Shown: positions 29,628 to 37,739 of the stretch, one piece after another
Layout: every line of letters starts with the position of its first letter
Position numbering within the stretch: the stretch's first letter is position 1
Assembly (NCBI RefSeq): GCF_036346875.1
Contig: NZ_CP107852.1
Span: forward strand, 2,418,001-2,482,000
Source of the DNA: Nocardia sp. NBC_00508
GTDB taxonomy: Bacteria; Actinomycetota; Actinomycetes; Mycobacteriales; Mycobacteriaceae
Direction: 5' to 3'
Length of the DNA stretch: 64,000 bases
Notes under the pieces: generated by a model
What the model was told of the DNA's origin: nothing
What the model saw: the letters and a program-made list of their open reading frames with translations, nothing else
Database searches by the model: none
Program-made: the position numbers and the translations under genes

Positions 29628-31511
29628 CTATTCCACGGTGACGGATTTCGCCAGGTTGCGGGGCTTGTCGACGTCGTAGCCGCGGGTCTGGGCCACCTCG
29701 GCGGCGAAGATCTGCAGCGGGACCGTCGACAGCAGCGGCTGGAACAACGTTGGCGCGCTGGGGATCTCGATGAGATCGTCGGCAAACGGACGGACCGTGT
29801 CGTCGCCTTCCTCCGCGATCACGATCGTGCGCGCGCCGCGGGCCTGGATCTCCCGGATATTGCTCAGCAGCTTCGAGTGCAGCACCGCGCGGCCCTTCGG
29901 GGACGGCATCACCACGATCACCGGAAGCCCGTCCTCGATCAGCGCGATCGGACCGTGCTTGAGCTCACCCGCCGCGAAACCCTCGGCGTGCATGTAGGCC
30001 AGCTCTTTGAGCTTGAGCGCGCCCTCCAGCGCCACCGGGTATCCGACATGACGTCCGAGGAACAGCACGGTCGGCACGTGCGCGAGTTCACGCGCGATGG
30101 TCCGCACCTGCGGCGCCGTCTCCAATACCCGCTCCACCAGCCGCGGCATCGCCTCGAGTTCGGCGAACTCGCGGGCGACCTCGTCCGGATACTTGGTGCC
30201 GCGCGCCTGCGCCAAAGCGAGTCCGACCAGGTAATTCGCGGTCACCTGGGCCAGGAACGCCTTGGTGGAGGCCACGCCGATCTCGGGCCCGGCCCTGGTG
30301 TAGAGCACCGCGTCGGACTCGCGGGGGATCTGCGCGCCGTTGGTGTTGCAGATCGCGAGGACGCGCGCCTTCTGCTCCTTGGCATGGCGCACCGCCTCCA
30401 GCGTGTCGGCGGTCTCGCCGGACTGGGAGATCGCCACTACCAGCGTGGAGCGGTCCAGAACGGGATCGCGGTAGCGGAATTCGCTGGCCAGCTCGACCTC
30501 GACGGGCAGCCGGGTCCAGTGCTCGATGGCGTACTTGGCCAGCAGACCGGAGTGATAAGCGCTGCCGCACGCGACGACGAACACCTTGTCGAAATCGCGC
30601 AGCTCCTGGTCGGCGAGGCGCTGCTCATCCAGCACGATCCGGCCCCCGCCATCCCGATCGGTACTGAAATGCCCCATCAGCGTGTCGGCGACGGCCGCGG
30701 GCTGCTCCTCGATCTCCTTGAGCATGAAGTAGTCGTGACCGCCCTTCTCGGCGGCGGCCAGATCCCAGTCGATCGTGAACGGGCGGGTGCGCGAACCGGC
30801 GTCCTCGCCCGCGAAGTCGGTGACCCGGTAGCTGTCCAAAGTGATCACCACGGCTTGATCCTGGCCGAGTTCCACCGCCTCGCGGGTGTGCTCGATGAAC
30901 GCCGTGACGTCCGAGGCGATGAACATCTCGCCCTTGCCGACGCCGACCACCAGCGGTGTCGAACGGCGAGCGGCCACGATCGTGCCTGGATGGTCGGCGT
31001 GCGTGAAGACCAGGGTGAACGCACCCTCCAGGCGGCGCAGCACGGCCAGCGCGCTGGCCGCGAAGTCGCCCGCGGTCGGGCCGTCGGCGTACGCCCTGGC
31101 GACCAGATGCACGGCCACCTCGGTGTCGGTGTCGCTGGTCAGCTCGACCCCGGCGTCCTCCAGCTCGCGGCGCAGCGGCGCGAAGTTCTCGATGATGCCG
31201 TTGTGCACCACGGCGACCTTGCCGCTGTGGTCGCGATGCGGGTGCGCGTTGCGGTCGGTCGGCGCGCCGTGCGTGGCCCAGCGGGTGTGCCCGATGCCGG
31301 TGGTGCCCGCGAAACGGTCGATTCCGGTTTCGGACAGTTCGGCCTCCAAATTGGCCAGCCGACCGGCCTTGCGTTCCACCGCCAGCGCGCCCGCGCCGTC
31401 CAGGATCGCCACACCCGCGGAGTCGTAGCCGCGATACTCCATGCGGCGCAATGCGTCAACGACGACGCCGAGCGCGTCTCGGTACCCGACGTACCCCACG
31501 ATTCCGCACAT
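29628..31511 (-). CDS. glmS: Glucosamine-6-phosphate synthase (isomerising)
   Basis: Makes glucosamine-6-phosphate from fructose-6-phosphate and glutamine for the cell wall. At 627 residues it is full length. The glutaminase domain starts with the nucleophile Cys2 (MCGIVGYVGYR), with GHTRWATHG and HNGIIEN; two SIS domains follow (VACGSAYHSG, SQSGETADTLEA), and the C terminus is PRNLAKSVTVE. The next cell-wall step, glmM, is at 37740. ATG 31511 is divergent from the hydrolase-fold gene 36 bases away. I see no ribozyme. Confidence 0.98.
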   Translation of the reverse strand: MCGIVGYVGYRDALGVVVDALRRMEYRGYDSAGVAILDGAGALAVERKAGRLANLEAELSETGIDRFAGTTGIGHTRWATHGAPTDRNAHPHRDHSGKVAVVHNGIIENFAPLRRELEDAGVELTSDTDTEVAVHLVARAYADGPTAGDFAASALAVLRRLEGAFTLVFTHADHPGTIVAARRSTPLVVGVGKGEMFIASDVTAFIEHTREAVELGQDQAVVITLDSYRVTDFAGEDAGSRTRPFTIDWDLAAAEKGGHDYFMLKEIEEQPAAVADTLMGHFSTDRDGGGRIVLDEQRLADQELRDFDKVFVVACGSAYHSGLLAKYAIEHWTRLPVEVELASEFRYRDPVLDRSTLVVAISQSGETADTLEAVRHAKEQKARVLAICNTNGAQIPRESDAVLYTRAGPEIGVASTKAFLAQVTANYLVGLALAQARGTKYPDEVAREFAELEAMPRLVERVLETAPQVRTIARELAHVPTVLFLGRHVGYPVALEGALKLKELAYMHAEGFAAGELKHGPIALIEDGLPVIVVMPSPKGRAVLHSKLLSNIREIQARGARTIVIAEEGDDTVRPFADDLIEIPSAPTLFQPLLSTVPLQIFAAEVAQTRGYDVDKPRNLAKSVTVE

Positions 31512-31534
31512 GGCTCACCACACTACTTATCGGA

Positions 31535-31540
31535 TAACGT
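31535..31540 (+). promoter_or_regulatory. Predicted -10 box of a leaderless transcript
   Basis: TAACGT, seven bases, then GTG 31548, with no ribosome site. Confidence 0.5.
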
Positions 31541-31547
31541 TCACGTC

Positions 31548-32405
31548 GTGTCGGCGTCTGTGAAATCGCTATTGAGCAACCTGACCAGCCGTGGCCCGCA
31601 CCGTGTGCTGCGCGGCAATCTGGCCATCGCGGGCCAGCCAGGGGTGGTGTTCACGCCCGAGTCAGGGCGCAATCTCCCCGCCGTCGCCTTCGGGCACGGC
31701 TGGCTGACCGGCGCCGGACACTACCGCAGCCTGCTCGAGCATCTCGCTTCCTGGGGAATTGTGGCCGCTGCCCCCGACACCGAGCGCGGGCCGATCCCGT
31801 CACATCTGGGACTGGCCGCAGATTTGCTCACCACGCTCGACATCTGCACCGGCGTGCGGCTCGGGGACGGCGAGATCAGCGTGCATCCCGAGCGTCTCGC
31901 CTTGGCCGGGCACGGCATGGGGGCGGGTGCGGCCGTCATCGCCGCCGGTCAGCGCAGGGTCGCCACCGTCGCTGTCCTGTTCCCGGCGCCGACGGCTCCG
32001 TCCGCCGAAGACCTCGCACCCAAGCTCGACATTCCGGCGCTGATCCTGGGCGGGGCGACGGACCTCACTTCGGTCAGCTCCAACGCCATCCCGTTGGCCA
32101 CCGCATGGGACGGCTCCGCGATCCTGCGCGTCATCGACAAGGCCTCGCACAGCGGCATCATCGAGGGCCGTCGCATCCTCGCAGCGGTGGGTGCGGGCAA
32201 GCACGAACCCAAGACCGCCCGCATCACCCGCGCCTTGCTGGCCGGTTACCTGCTCGCGACGCTGGCGGGCGACAAGACCTACCGCCCCTTCGCCGATCCC
32301 GAGGAAGTCATCCCGCACACCACGATCATCGACCTCGAAGCACCCGACGAAGAGGAGCCGCCGAAGCTGAAGGTGGGCCAGTTGGCGGCGCTCCTGCGGC
32401 GGTAG
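31548..32405 (+). CDS. Alpha/beta-hydrolase-fold protein with nucleophile Ser replaced by Gly
   Basis: A 285-residue protein of the dienelactone-hydrolase/lipase type (PAVAFGHGWLTGAGHYRSLL, LASWGIVAAAPDTE). The elbow that should read GHSMG reads LAGHGMGAG, so the nucleophile is glycine, while the likely acid (LGGATD) and histidine (DKASHSG) remain. It may not hydrolyse esters. It is divergent from glmS, and M. tuberculosis has a protein of similar size (Rv3438) near glmS. The last 40 residues are acidic and then basic (LEAPDEEEPPKLKVGQ). Confidence 0.82.
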   Translation: MSASVKSLLSNLTSRGPHRVLRGNLAIAGQPGVVFTPESGRNLPAVAFGHGWLTGAGHYRSLLEHLASWGIVAAAPDTERGPIPSHLGLAADLLTTLDICTGVRLGDGEISVHPERLALAGHGMGAGAAVIAAGQRRVATVAVLFPAPTAPSAEDLAPKLDIPALILGGATDLTSVSSNAIPLATAWDGSAILRVIDKASHSGIIEGRRILAAVGAGKHEPKTARITRALLAGYLLATLAGDKTYRPFADPEEVIPHTTIIDLEAPDEEEPPKLKVGQLAALLRR

Positions 32406-32432
32406 CCGACGCAACGGCGTCCAGGGAGGCGA

Positions 32433-32783
32433 TCAGATCAGCCAGGTCTTGCGCTGATAGAACTTCGCCTCTTCGTCCTCGTCGTCGACCGGCGCCACGG
32501 TCTGGTTCGCTTTGCGGGCCGCTATCGATCGCGCGATCGCCTCGCGCTGCTCGCGCGCTTCGGCCTCCAGTCGTTCTTTCTCCTCGGCTTCGGCACGGGC
32601 TTGCTCCAGTTCGGCGGCGTGTTCCGCCCAGAACTGGCCCATGTCGGCGGCCAAGCGGTCGGCGAATTCGCGGCCCCGCGCCGCGGTCAGCTCGTTGATC
32701 TCCTGGATTTCGTCGATCAGGATCGCCATCCGTCGCTGGTTCTCCTCGGCGAGTCGCCTCGCCTCCTCGGCGTAGTTCACCAT
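32433..32783 (-). CDS. Coiled-coil protein of the type VII-like cluster
   Basis: A 116-residue, almost wholly helical, Glu/Ala-rich protein. A coiled coil (about 8-95: EEARRLAEENQRRMAILIDE, ELEQARAEAEEKERLEAEAR) is followed by a short acidic tail. No signal peptide. It lies 49 bases after a large WXG-containing protein on the same strand. ATG 32783 has GAGGGG upstream; the frame is open further without similar composition. It may be a chaperone or co-secreted partner of that protein. I do not recognise the family. Confidence 0.7.
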   Translation of the reverse strand: MVNYAEEARRLAEENQRRMAILIDEIQEINELTAARGREFADRLAADMGQFWAEHAAELEQARAEAEEKERLEAEAREQREAIARSIAARKANQTVAPVDDEDEEAKFYQRKTWLI

Positions 32784-32832
32784 GCGGTATCCCCTCGCTC
32801 GTCCTGCACCGCCGCGCCTTCGGTGTTCCGGC

Positions 32833-34473
32833 TCACAGGGGGCCCGCCTCAGCCAATTCCGCGCCCAGCGGACCCGCCTCGGCGAGTTCCGCACCACTGT
32901 CCAACGGCGCGTCCGGTTCCGAATCGCGGTGTTCCGACATGGGCTTCGGCCGGTGCTCGCCGTCTTCTTCGCGCGGCGCGGCCGGTGGGGTTCCGGTCGG
33001 CAGACCGGGCTGGCCAGTGTTGTCCCCGGGCGCCGGTGTGGCATCGGCAGGCATCTTCTTCTCCGGGGCGTCAGGCGCTGGATCTTCGGACGCGGGGGGC
33101 TGCGCGTTCTCGTCTCTCGGCTCGGTCATCGAGATGATCGGTATTCCGTGCTCGTTCAACTCGACGGAGAACTCCTCTTGCTTGCCCGTCGCGTCGGACA
33201 GCATGAGCTTCAACTGGCCGTCCGGCCCCATCTCGAACTTCACATGCTTTCCGGCGATATCGAACTCGGCCTTCGGCCTGTCCTCACCGTCTTTCTCGGC
33301 GTTCTTCGGATCGATACTCGCTTTGAGCCTTTCGATCGCGTCGTCGATTCCGCTCTTGATGGTTCCGCTCAGCGCCGTGATGCCTTGGCTGATCGTCTGG
33401 GTGAGACCTGTTGCCAATGGCGAGAATTCCCTCGCCACCTGATTGATCGCGGCAAGGCCGTCGATCGACGGCATCTTGGGGGCAAGGGGTGCGGGCGTGC
33501 TCGGTGTGGTCGGAGTAGTGCTCGCCGGGACTGTGCTCGGCGTGGTGCCGGCCGGGACCGTGGAGGGCGATGGCGTGCCGGGAGGGCCCGGTGGTGCGGA
33601 AGGATTGGGCTGGTTCTGGTTTTCCGGCTTGTCCTGAGACGGCTGCGTCGGTCCCTCCGGGCGCGGGTAAGCCCGGTCGGACACCGCCGCCAACGCAGTG
33701 GCCAGGTTCTGGTACTGCTGCTTGAAGTGATCGTCGGTCTGCTTACAGGCGTCGATGTAGCGCGTCAGTTTGGCATCGAAGTCCCGTTTGAACGGGTCCT
33801 TCAGCCAATCGTTGACGGTATCGCGAATCTTTTCGCCGAGCGGGGTGTCGAGCTGCAGCTTGGTGGAGTAGCCGGGCACATCGAGTGCGGGGAAGATCCG
33901 ACCGAGGTCACGTACCTGGTTTCCGCTGATCCACTCGCGCGCTTTATGCACGTCGACAATGACTTTCACATCTTCGGGAGACTTGCCGCCGATCTTCACG
34001 ACCCTGCTGTCTTTCCCCGAATCCTCCAGCAGCCCGAGTACGATATCGGCTTTCCCGCCGACCGACTCGCGCAGCGAGTTCGCCATCGGCTCGATCGTCT
34101 TCCACGCGTCCCGCGCGTGCACCCGATCCTCGTCGGCCAGAAGGGATTGTTCGGTGAGCAGGTCGAGCGCGGCGGTAGCCGCCGATCCCTGCCACAGTCC
34201 GGGCAGGCGGCCCGTGTAGCTGCGCTGCGCGTCCCACTGGGTATCCACCTCGGCCAGTGCGGCTTTCAGCGCTTCCCCCGCCTGCTCCAGCTTTTCCACC
34301 CGCGTGCCGCGTTGCTCGTCGTACATCGCCAACAGCTTGCCGAGATCCCCCCGGCCGCCGTTGTTACCGAACGCTGCCTCATATAGCGGCATGAATCTTA
34401 TCCAGTACTGCAGTCCGTAACTGCCTTCGTCCAGGATGGCGTCGATCGCCTTACCCTGCCAGGAAACGGTCAT
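32833..34473 (-). CDS. Large WXG-motif protein, putative type VII secretion substrate
   Basis: A 546-residue protein. The N-terminal third is helical and holds a WXG motif (LPGLWQGSAATAALDLL, Trp94-Gly96) between helices, like the helix-turn-helix of PPE/WXG100 substrates. A Pro/Ser/Thr linker (about 290-345) leads to a C-terminal part with helices and a beta stretch (GKHVKFEMGPDGQLKLMLSD), then an acidic Pro-rich tail that ends in two copies of GAELAEAGPL. No signal peptide or membrane segment. The upstream partner is the EspC-like 103-residue protein. ATG 34473 has GAGGAG. Effector activity is not evident. Confidence 0.72.
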   Translation of the reverse strand: MTVSWQGKAIDAILDEGSYGLQYWIRFMPLYEAAFGNNGGRGDLGKLLAMYDEQRGTRVEKLEQAGEALKAALAEVDTQWDAQRSYTGRLPGLWQGSAATAALDLLTEQSLLADEDRVHARDAWKTIEPMANSLRESVGGKADIVLGLLEDSGKDSRVVKIGGKSPEDVKVIVDVHKAREWISGNQVRDLGRIFPALDVPGYSTKLQLDTPLGEKIRDTVNDWLKDPFKRDFDAKLTRYIDACKQTDDHFKQQYQNLATALAAVSDRAYPRPEGPTQPSQDKPENQNQPNPSAPPGPPGTPSPSTVPAGTTPSTVPASTTPTTPSTPAPLAPKMPSIDGLAAINQVAREFSPLATGLTQTISQGITALSGTIKSGIDDAIERLKASIDPKNAEKDGEDRPKAEFDIAGKHVKFEMGPDGQLKLMLSDATGKQEEFSVELNEHGIPIISMTEPRDENAQPPASEDPAPDAPEKKMPADATPAPGDNTGQPGLPTGTPPAAPREEDGEHRPKPMSEHRDSEPDAPLDSGAELAEAGPLGAELAEAGPL

Positions 34474-34532
34474 GATTCCGGCTCCTCGAATGTCTGGCGT
34501 TCAGTGGAAACACGTGTCGTCATTCGGCGGCC

Positions 34533-34844
34533 TCACGTCTTGGGCGTCTCCGCCGCGCGCTGCCGGTCGGTATCCGAGTAGACCACCACCGCCGCGCCGA
34601 GCGCATCAGCGGTCGCGGTGGTGGCGTCGCTCCAGTTCGTCAGCCACGCACTGATTCGCTGCAACCCCTGATGCACCGCGACGCCCTGTTGCGCATCGTT
34701 CCGCCCCGCCTCGCCGCCCTCGCCGAACATATGCTCGCCCACCCGTTTGGCTTGGCCGCGAACGGCGTCCGCCGATCTCCGGTAGTCGCTGCCCAGTGCA
34801 CCGAGCTCCCCCGTCCGAACCCCGACCATCTCCGAACCGCCCAC
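34533..34844 (-). CDS. EspC/WXG100-like small protein
   Basis: A 103-residue helical protein with the plan of EspC-like secreted proteins: helix one (ELGALGSDYRRSADAVRGQ), a turn region, and helix two after AWLTNWSDATTATADALG. It has no signal peptide. It is first of a three-gene run with the large WXG protein and the coiled-coil protein, which suggests co-secretion as a pair. GTG 34844 has GGAGGGGAGTTC before it. The assignment rests on size, fold and neighbours, not on a clear family signature. Confidence 0.68.
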   Translation of the reverse strand: MGGSEMVGVRTGELGALGSDYRRSADAVRGQAKRVGEHMFGEGGEAGRNDAQQGVAVHQGLQRISAWLTNWSDATTATADALGAAVVVYSDTDRQRAAETPKT

Positions 34845-35238
34845 GAACTCCCCTCCGTCCTCGTCGTGTCAACTCGCCAGGCGCCGAATCCTCTTCTCGC
34901 CGACTGCCGCCATACTTCCTTCGACGCAACACACCGACACTCGGTTCCCCCGAATTCGACTCGATGTCGACAGGAACCTACTGTCCGCTCGTATCGTGCA
35001 CAGAAGCGTTAGCGGCGATCAACCGGCCAACGCGATACTTACCGCTTCCCTCCGGCTTCCGGCGACCTTCGACCCGATGACAGGGTTGCCGTCAACGTCC
35101 AGTAGCTGCCACCCGCCGAGGGAGACGATCGGCACGCCACCGCGCCGATTGGCCACGCCCGCCACAACGGAGCGACCGACGCCGACATCCCAACGGCGCT
35201 AGGGAGATCCAGTCGGCAGGAAGGGTGGCGAGTTCGGG
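34845..35238. other. Control region of the type VII-like cluster
   Basis: A 394-base gap between the EspC-like gene and the Asp-rich protein gene. The stretch 34900-35000 is richer in A and T than its surroundings. No gene is supported. Confidence 0.4.
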
Positions 35239-35544
35239 CTAGCCGATCTTGCCCTGGTCGGTGCGGACCCATTCGGAGGTGCCGTCAGGGTGGCGGTGGA
35301 ATTCCCACGCGGCGTAGTCGCCGTCCTTTTCCACCACCGTGACGTGGTCGGCGAAGCCGTCGTGGTCGTAGTCGGTCCAGACCTGCATCGCCTCGTCGCC
35401 GGTTGTCGTGACGGTGTCGAGGGTGCCGTCGCCGTCGATGTCCTGGGTGGGGTGGTGCAGTTCGACCGCACCCAGTCCACTCAGGGGCGAGGACGCGTCG
35501 ATGTTGGGTATATCCAGACCCGGGAATTCGCCTGAGGTGATCAT
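35239..35544 (-). CDS. Asp-rich repeat protein (DUF6802-like)
   Basis: A 101-residue protein with two calcium-loop-like repeats, DIDGDGTLDTVT and DYDHDGFADHVTV, followed by a Trp/Phe-rich end (YAAWEFHRHPDGTSEWVRT). This DxDxDG pattern occurs in a family of small actinobacterial proteins (DUF6802). No signal peptide is visible. ATG 35544 has GGAGG upstream. It shares strand with the type VII-like cluster but lies 394 bases from it. Function unknown; metal binding is likely from the motif. Confidence 0.72.
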   Translation of the reverse strand: MITSGEFPGLDIPNIDASSPLSGLGAVELHHPTQDIDGDGTLDTVTTTGDEAMQVWTDYDHDGFADHVTVVEKDGDYAAWEFHRHPDGTSEWVRTDQGKIG

Positions 35545-35641
35545 GACTCCTCCATCAGCGGGGCTCGTGCGGTGGTGCGGTGCCGCACCGGCGACATCGC
35601 TCCATCCTTTCATCCCGAGTGGACTCGACGCAGCCCCTGGC

Positions 35642-35833
35642 TCACTTCTTGGGCATCAGCAGCCACAGCACGAGGTAGATGATGAATTGGGGCCCGGGCA
35701 GGAGGCACGAAACCACGAACAGTAGCCGGACGACGTTGGCATTCCAGCCGAGGTACTCGGCGATGCCACCGCAGACACCTGCGATCCACTTGTCGGTGGT
35801 GGAGCGGGCAAAGCGGCGGGTGGGGACGGTCAT
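35642..35833 (-). CDS. Small PspC-domain membrane protein
   Basis: A 63-residue protein that is little more than a PspC domain (KWIAGVCGGIAEYLGWNANV) and one membrane helix (LFVVSCLLPGPQFIIYLVLW), ending MPKK. It is the third PspC protein in the window. ATG 35833 has AAAGGGAAG before it. Single-domain PspC proteins act in phage-shock or envelope-stress sensing; the partner here is unknown. It is divergent from the ABC-F gene. Confidence 0.88.
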   Translation of the reverse strand: MTVPTRRFARSTTDKWIAGVCGGIAEYLGWNANVVRLLFVVSCLLPGPQFIIYLVLWLLMPKK

Positions 35834-35974
35834 TGTCTTCCCTTTCTGGCGGTGATCGCTATGACGTCCACTGTGCCCGCTGTCGCATACCCCGGGCATC
35901 GGTCAGGCTGCCGATACCGACCCTGATTTCTCCCGGGGCCGACCTCAGGGTGAAACCCCGAGCACGGCAGAATC

Positions 35975-37636
35975 GTGCTGGTGAGCACCACTTTGCATGC
36001 CCGCGGCCTGTCGGCCGGTCATGGCGAGCGCACGCTGTTCGCCGACCTCGATCTGACCCTGGCGCCCGGCGACGTGATCGGACTGGTCGGCGTGAACGGC
36101 GCGGGTAAGTCGACGCTGCTGCGGATTCTCGCCGATCGGCGGACCCCGACCGGCAGCATCACCCTGAGTCCGCCGGACGCGACGGTCGGCTATCTGGCCC
36201 AAGAGGCGCAGCGTGTGCCCGGCGAGACCGTGCTCGAATTCCTCGGCCGCCGGACGGGGGTCACCGCGGCGCAGCGGGCAATGGACGCGGCCGCCGAGCG
36301 CCTCGCCGAAGGCGGTCCCGACGAGTACTCGCCCGCGCTGGAACAGTGGCTCGCCCTCGGCGGCGCCGACTTGGACCAGCGTGCCCACGAAGTTGCCGCC
36401 GACCTCGGCCTCGCCGACAGCCTCCCCAATGGCCTGGACACCCCGATGACCGGTCTGTCCGGCGGGCAGGCAGCGCGCGCGGGCCTGGCCTCGGTCCTGT
36501 TGTCGCGCTTCGACATTCTGCTGCTGGACGAACCGACCAACGATCTGGACCTGGACGGCCTCGCGCGCTTGGAGCAGTTCGTCGCTGGTGTTCGCGTTCC
36601 GCTGATGGTGATCAGCCACGATCGGGAGTTCTTGGCACGCACCGTGAATCGCATTCTGGAGCTGGACCTCGCACAGCAGCAGGTCGGCCAGTACGACGGC
36701 GGCTACGAGTCGTACTTGATGGAGCGGGAGATCGCACGGCAGCACGCGCGCGAGGCCTACGAGGAGTACGCCGACACCAAAGCGGGCCTGGAAGACCGCG
36801 CGCAGATGCAACGCAACTGGCTCGAACACGGCGTCCGCACCGCACGCCGCAAGGCGCGGGACCCCAGAAAGATGGACTCCGACAAGGCGGGCCGCAAGAT
36901 GCGAGCCGAAGCCACCGAGAAACAAGCCGCCAAGGCCAGGCAGACCCAGCGCCGTATCGAGCGACTCGAGGTAGTGGAGGAACCCCGCAAAGAGTGGGAG
37001 TTGCGCATGAGCATCGCCGCCGCTCCACGCAGCGGCTCGGTGGTCGCCACACTGTCCGAAGCCACCGTCACTCGTGGCGATTTCACCCTCGGCCCGATCA
37101 GCACCCAGATCGATTGGGCCGACCGCATCGTGCTCACCGGGGCGAACGGCTCCGGAAAGTCGACTCTGCTGGCCGTGCTGCTGGGAAAGATCCAGCCGGA
37201 CGGCGGGACCGCGAGCCTCGGCTCCGGCGTCGCGATCGGCGAGGTCGACCAGGCGCGCGAGCTGTTTCGCGGCACCGCGGCGCTGGCCGACACCTTCGGC
37301 GCCGAACTGCCGGACCGGCCGGAAGCGGACGCACGCACGCTTCTGGCCAAGTTCGGCCTGCGCGGCCCGCACGTGCTGCGCTCCTGCGACACCCTCTCCC
37401 CCGGCGAACGCACCCGCGCCGCCCTGGCGTTGCTGCAAGCCCGCGGCGTCAACCTGCTCGTGCTGGACGAGCCGACCAACCATTTGGACCTGCCCGCCAT
37501 CGAACAACTGGAGCAGGCCGTCGAATCCTTCACCGGCACACTCCTGCTCGTCACGCACGACCGCCGCATGCTCGACACGGTCCGCGCGACACGCCGCTGG
37601 CACATGGCCGCGGGGGTCCTCACCGAGACCCGCTGA
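35975..37636 (+). CDS. ABC-F family ATPase
   Basis: A 553-residue protein with two ABC domains and no membrane segment, so it acts on the ribosome. Domain 1 has Walker A GVNGAGKST, signature LSGGQ and LLLDEPTNDLD; a basic, helical linker follows (ARRKARDPRKM, KQAAKARQTQRR). Domain 2 has GANGSGKST, LSPGERTR and LVLDEPTNHLD. The class includes EttA-like translation factors and antibiotic-resistance proteins; the linker does not let me choose. The start may be GTG 35975 or GTG 35981. It stands alone between the PspC gene and glmM. Confidence 0.92.
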   Translation: MLVSTTLHARGLSAGHGERTLFADLDLTLAPGDVIGLVGVNGAGKSTLLRILADRRTPTGSITLSPPDATVGYLAQEAQRVPGETVLEFLGRRTGVTAAQRAMDAAAERLAEGGPDEYSPALEQWLALGGADLDQRAHEVAADLGLADSLPNGLDTPMTGLSGGQAARAGLASVLLSRFDILLLDEPTNDLDLDGLARLEQFVAGVRVPLMVISHDREFLARTVNRILELDLAQQQVGQYDGGYESYLMEREIARQHAREAYEEYADTKAGLEDRAQMQRNWLEHGVRTARRKARDPRKMDSDKAGRKMRAEATEKQAAKARQTQRRIERLEVVEEPRKEWELRMSIAAAPRSGSVVATLSEATVTRGDFTLGPISTQIDWADRIVLTGANGSGKSTLLAVLLGKIQPDGGTASLGSGVAIGEVDQARELFRGTAALADTFGAELPDRPEADARTLLAKFGLRGPHVLRSCDTLSPGERTRAALALLQARGVNLLVLDEPTNHLDLPAIEQLEQAVESFTGTLLLVTHDRRMLDTVRATRRWHMAAGVLTETR

Positions 37637-37651
37637 TCGCGGCCTTCTGCC

Positions 37652-37707
37652 TATAGTGCGGGGACATTGTTCGAACAGGAGTGAGCATGGGCGCCGACTC
37701 GCCATAA
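37652..37707 (+). other. Promoter, ribosome site and six-codon frame (gene remnant or leader)
   Basis: TATAGT (37652-37657) is followed by CAGGAGTGAGC and ATG 37687, which opens MGADSP and stops at TAA 37707. A dispersed repeat follows immediately. It looks like the start of a gene cut off by the repeat, or a minimal leader frame. Confidence 0.4.
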
Positions 37708-37708
37708 G

Positions 37709-37735
37709 GGGGGCCGCGAACACGCAGCGCCGCGA
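37709..37735 (+). repeat. Short dispersed repeat, second copy
   Basis: GGGGCCGCGAACACGCAG plus CGCCGC and an A-rich end: the same element as 9423-9457, inverted. It abuts the 3' end of glmM. Confidence 0.6.
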
Positions 37736-37739
37736 AAAA

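Noticed and set aside
29574..32405. 943-codon frame that would fuse an antisense-glmS protein to the hydrolase-like protein
   Set aside because: Only the last 285 codons carry a recognisable fold, and GTG 31548 with a TAACGT box explains the start.
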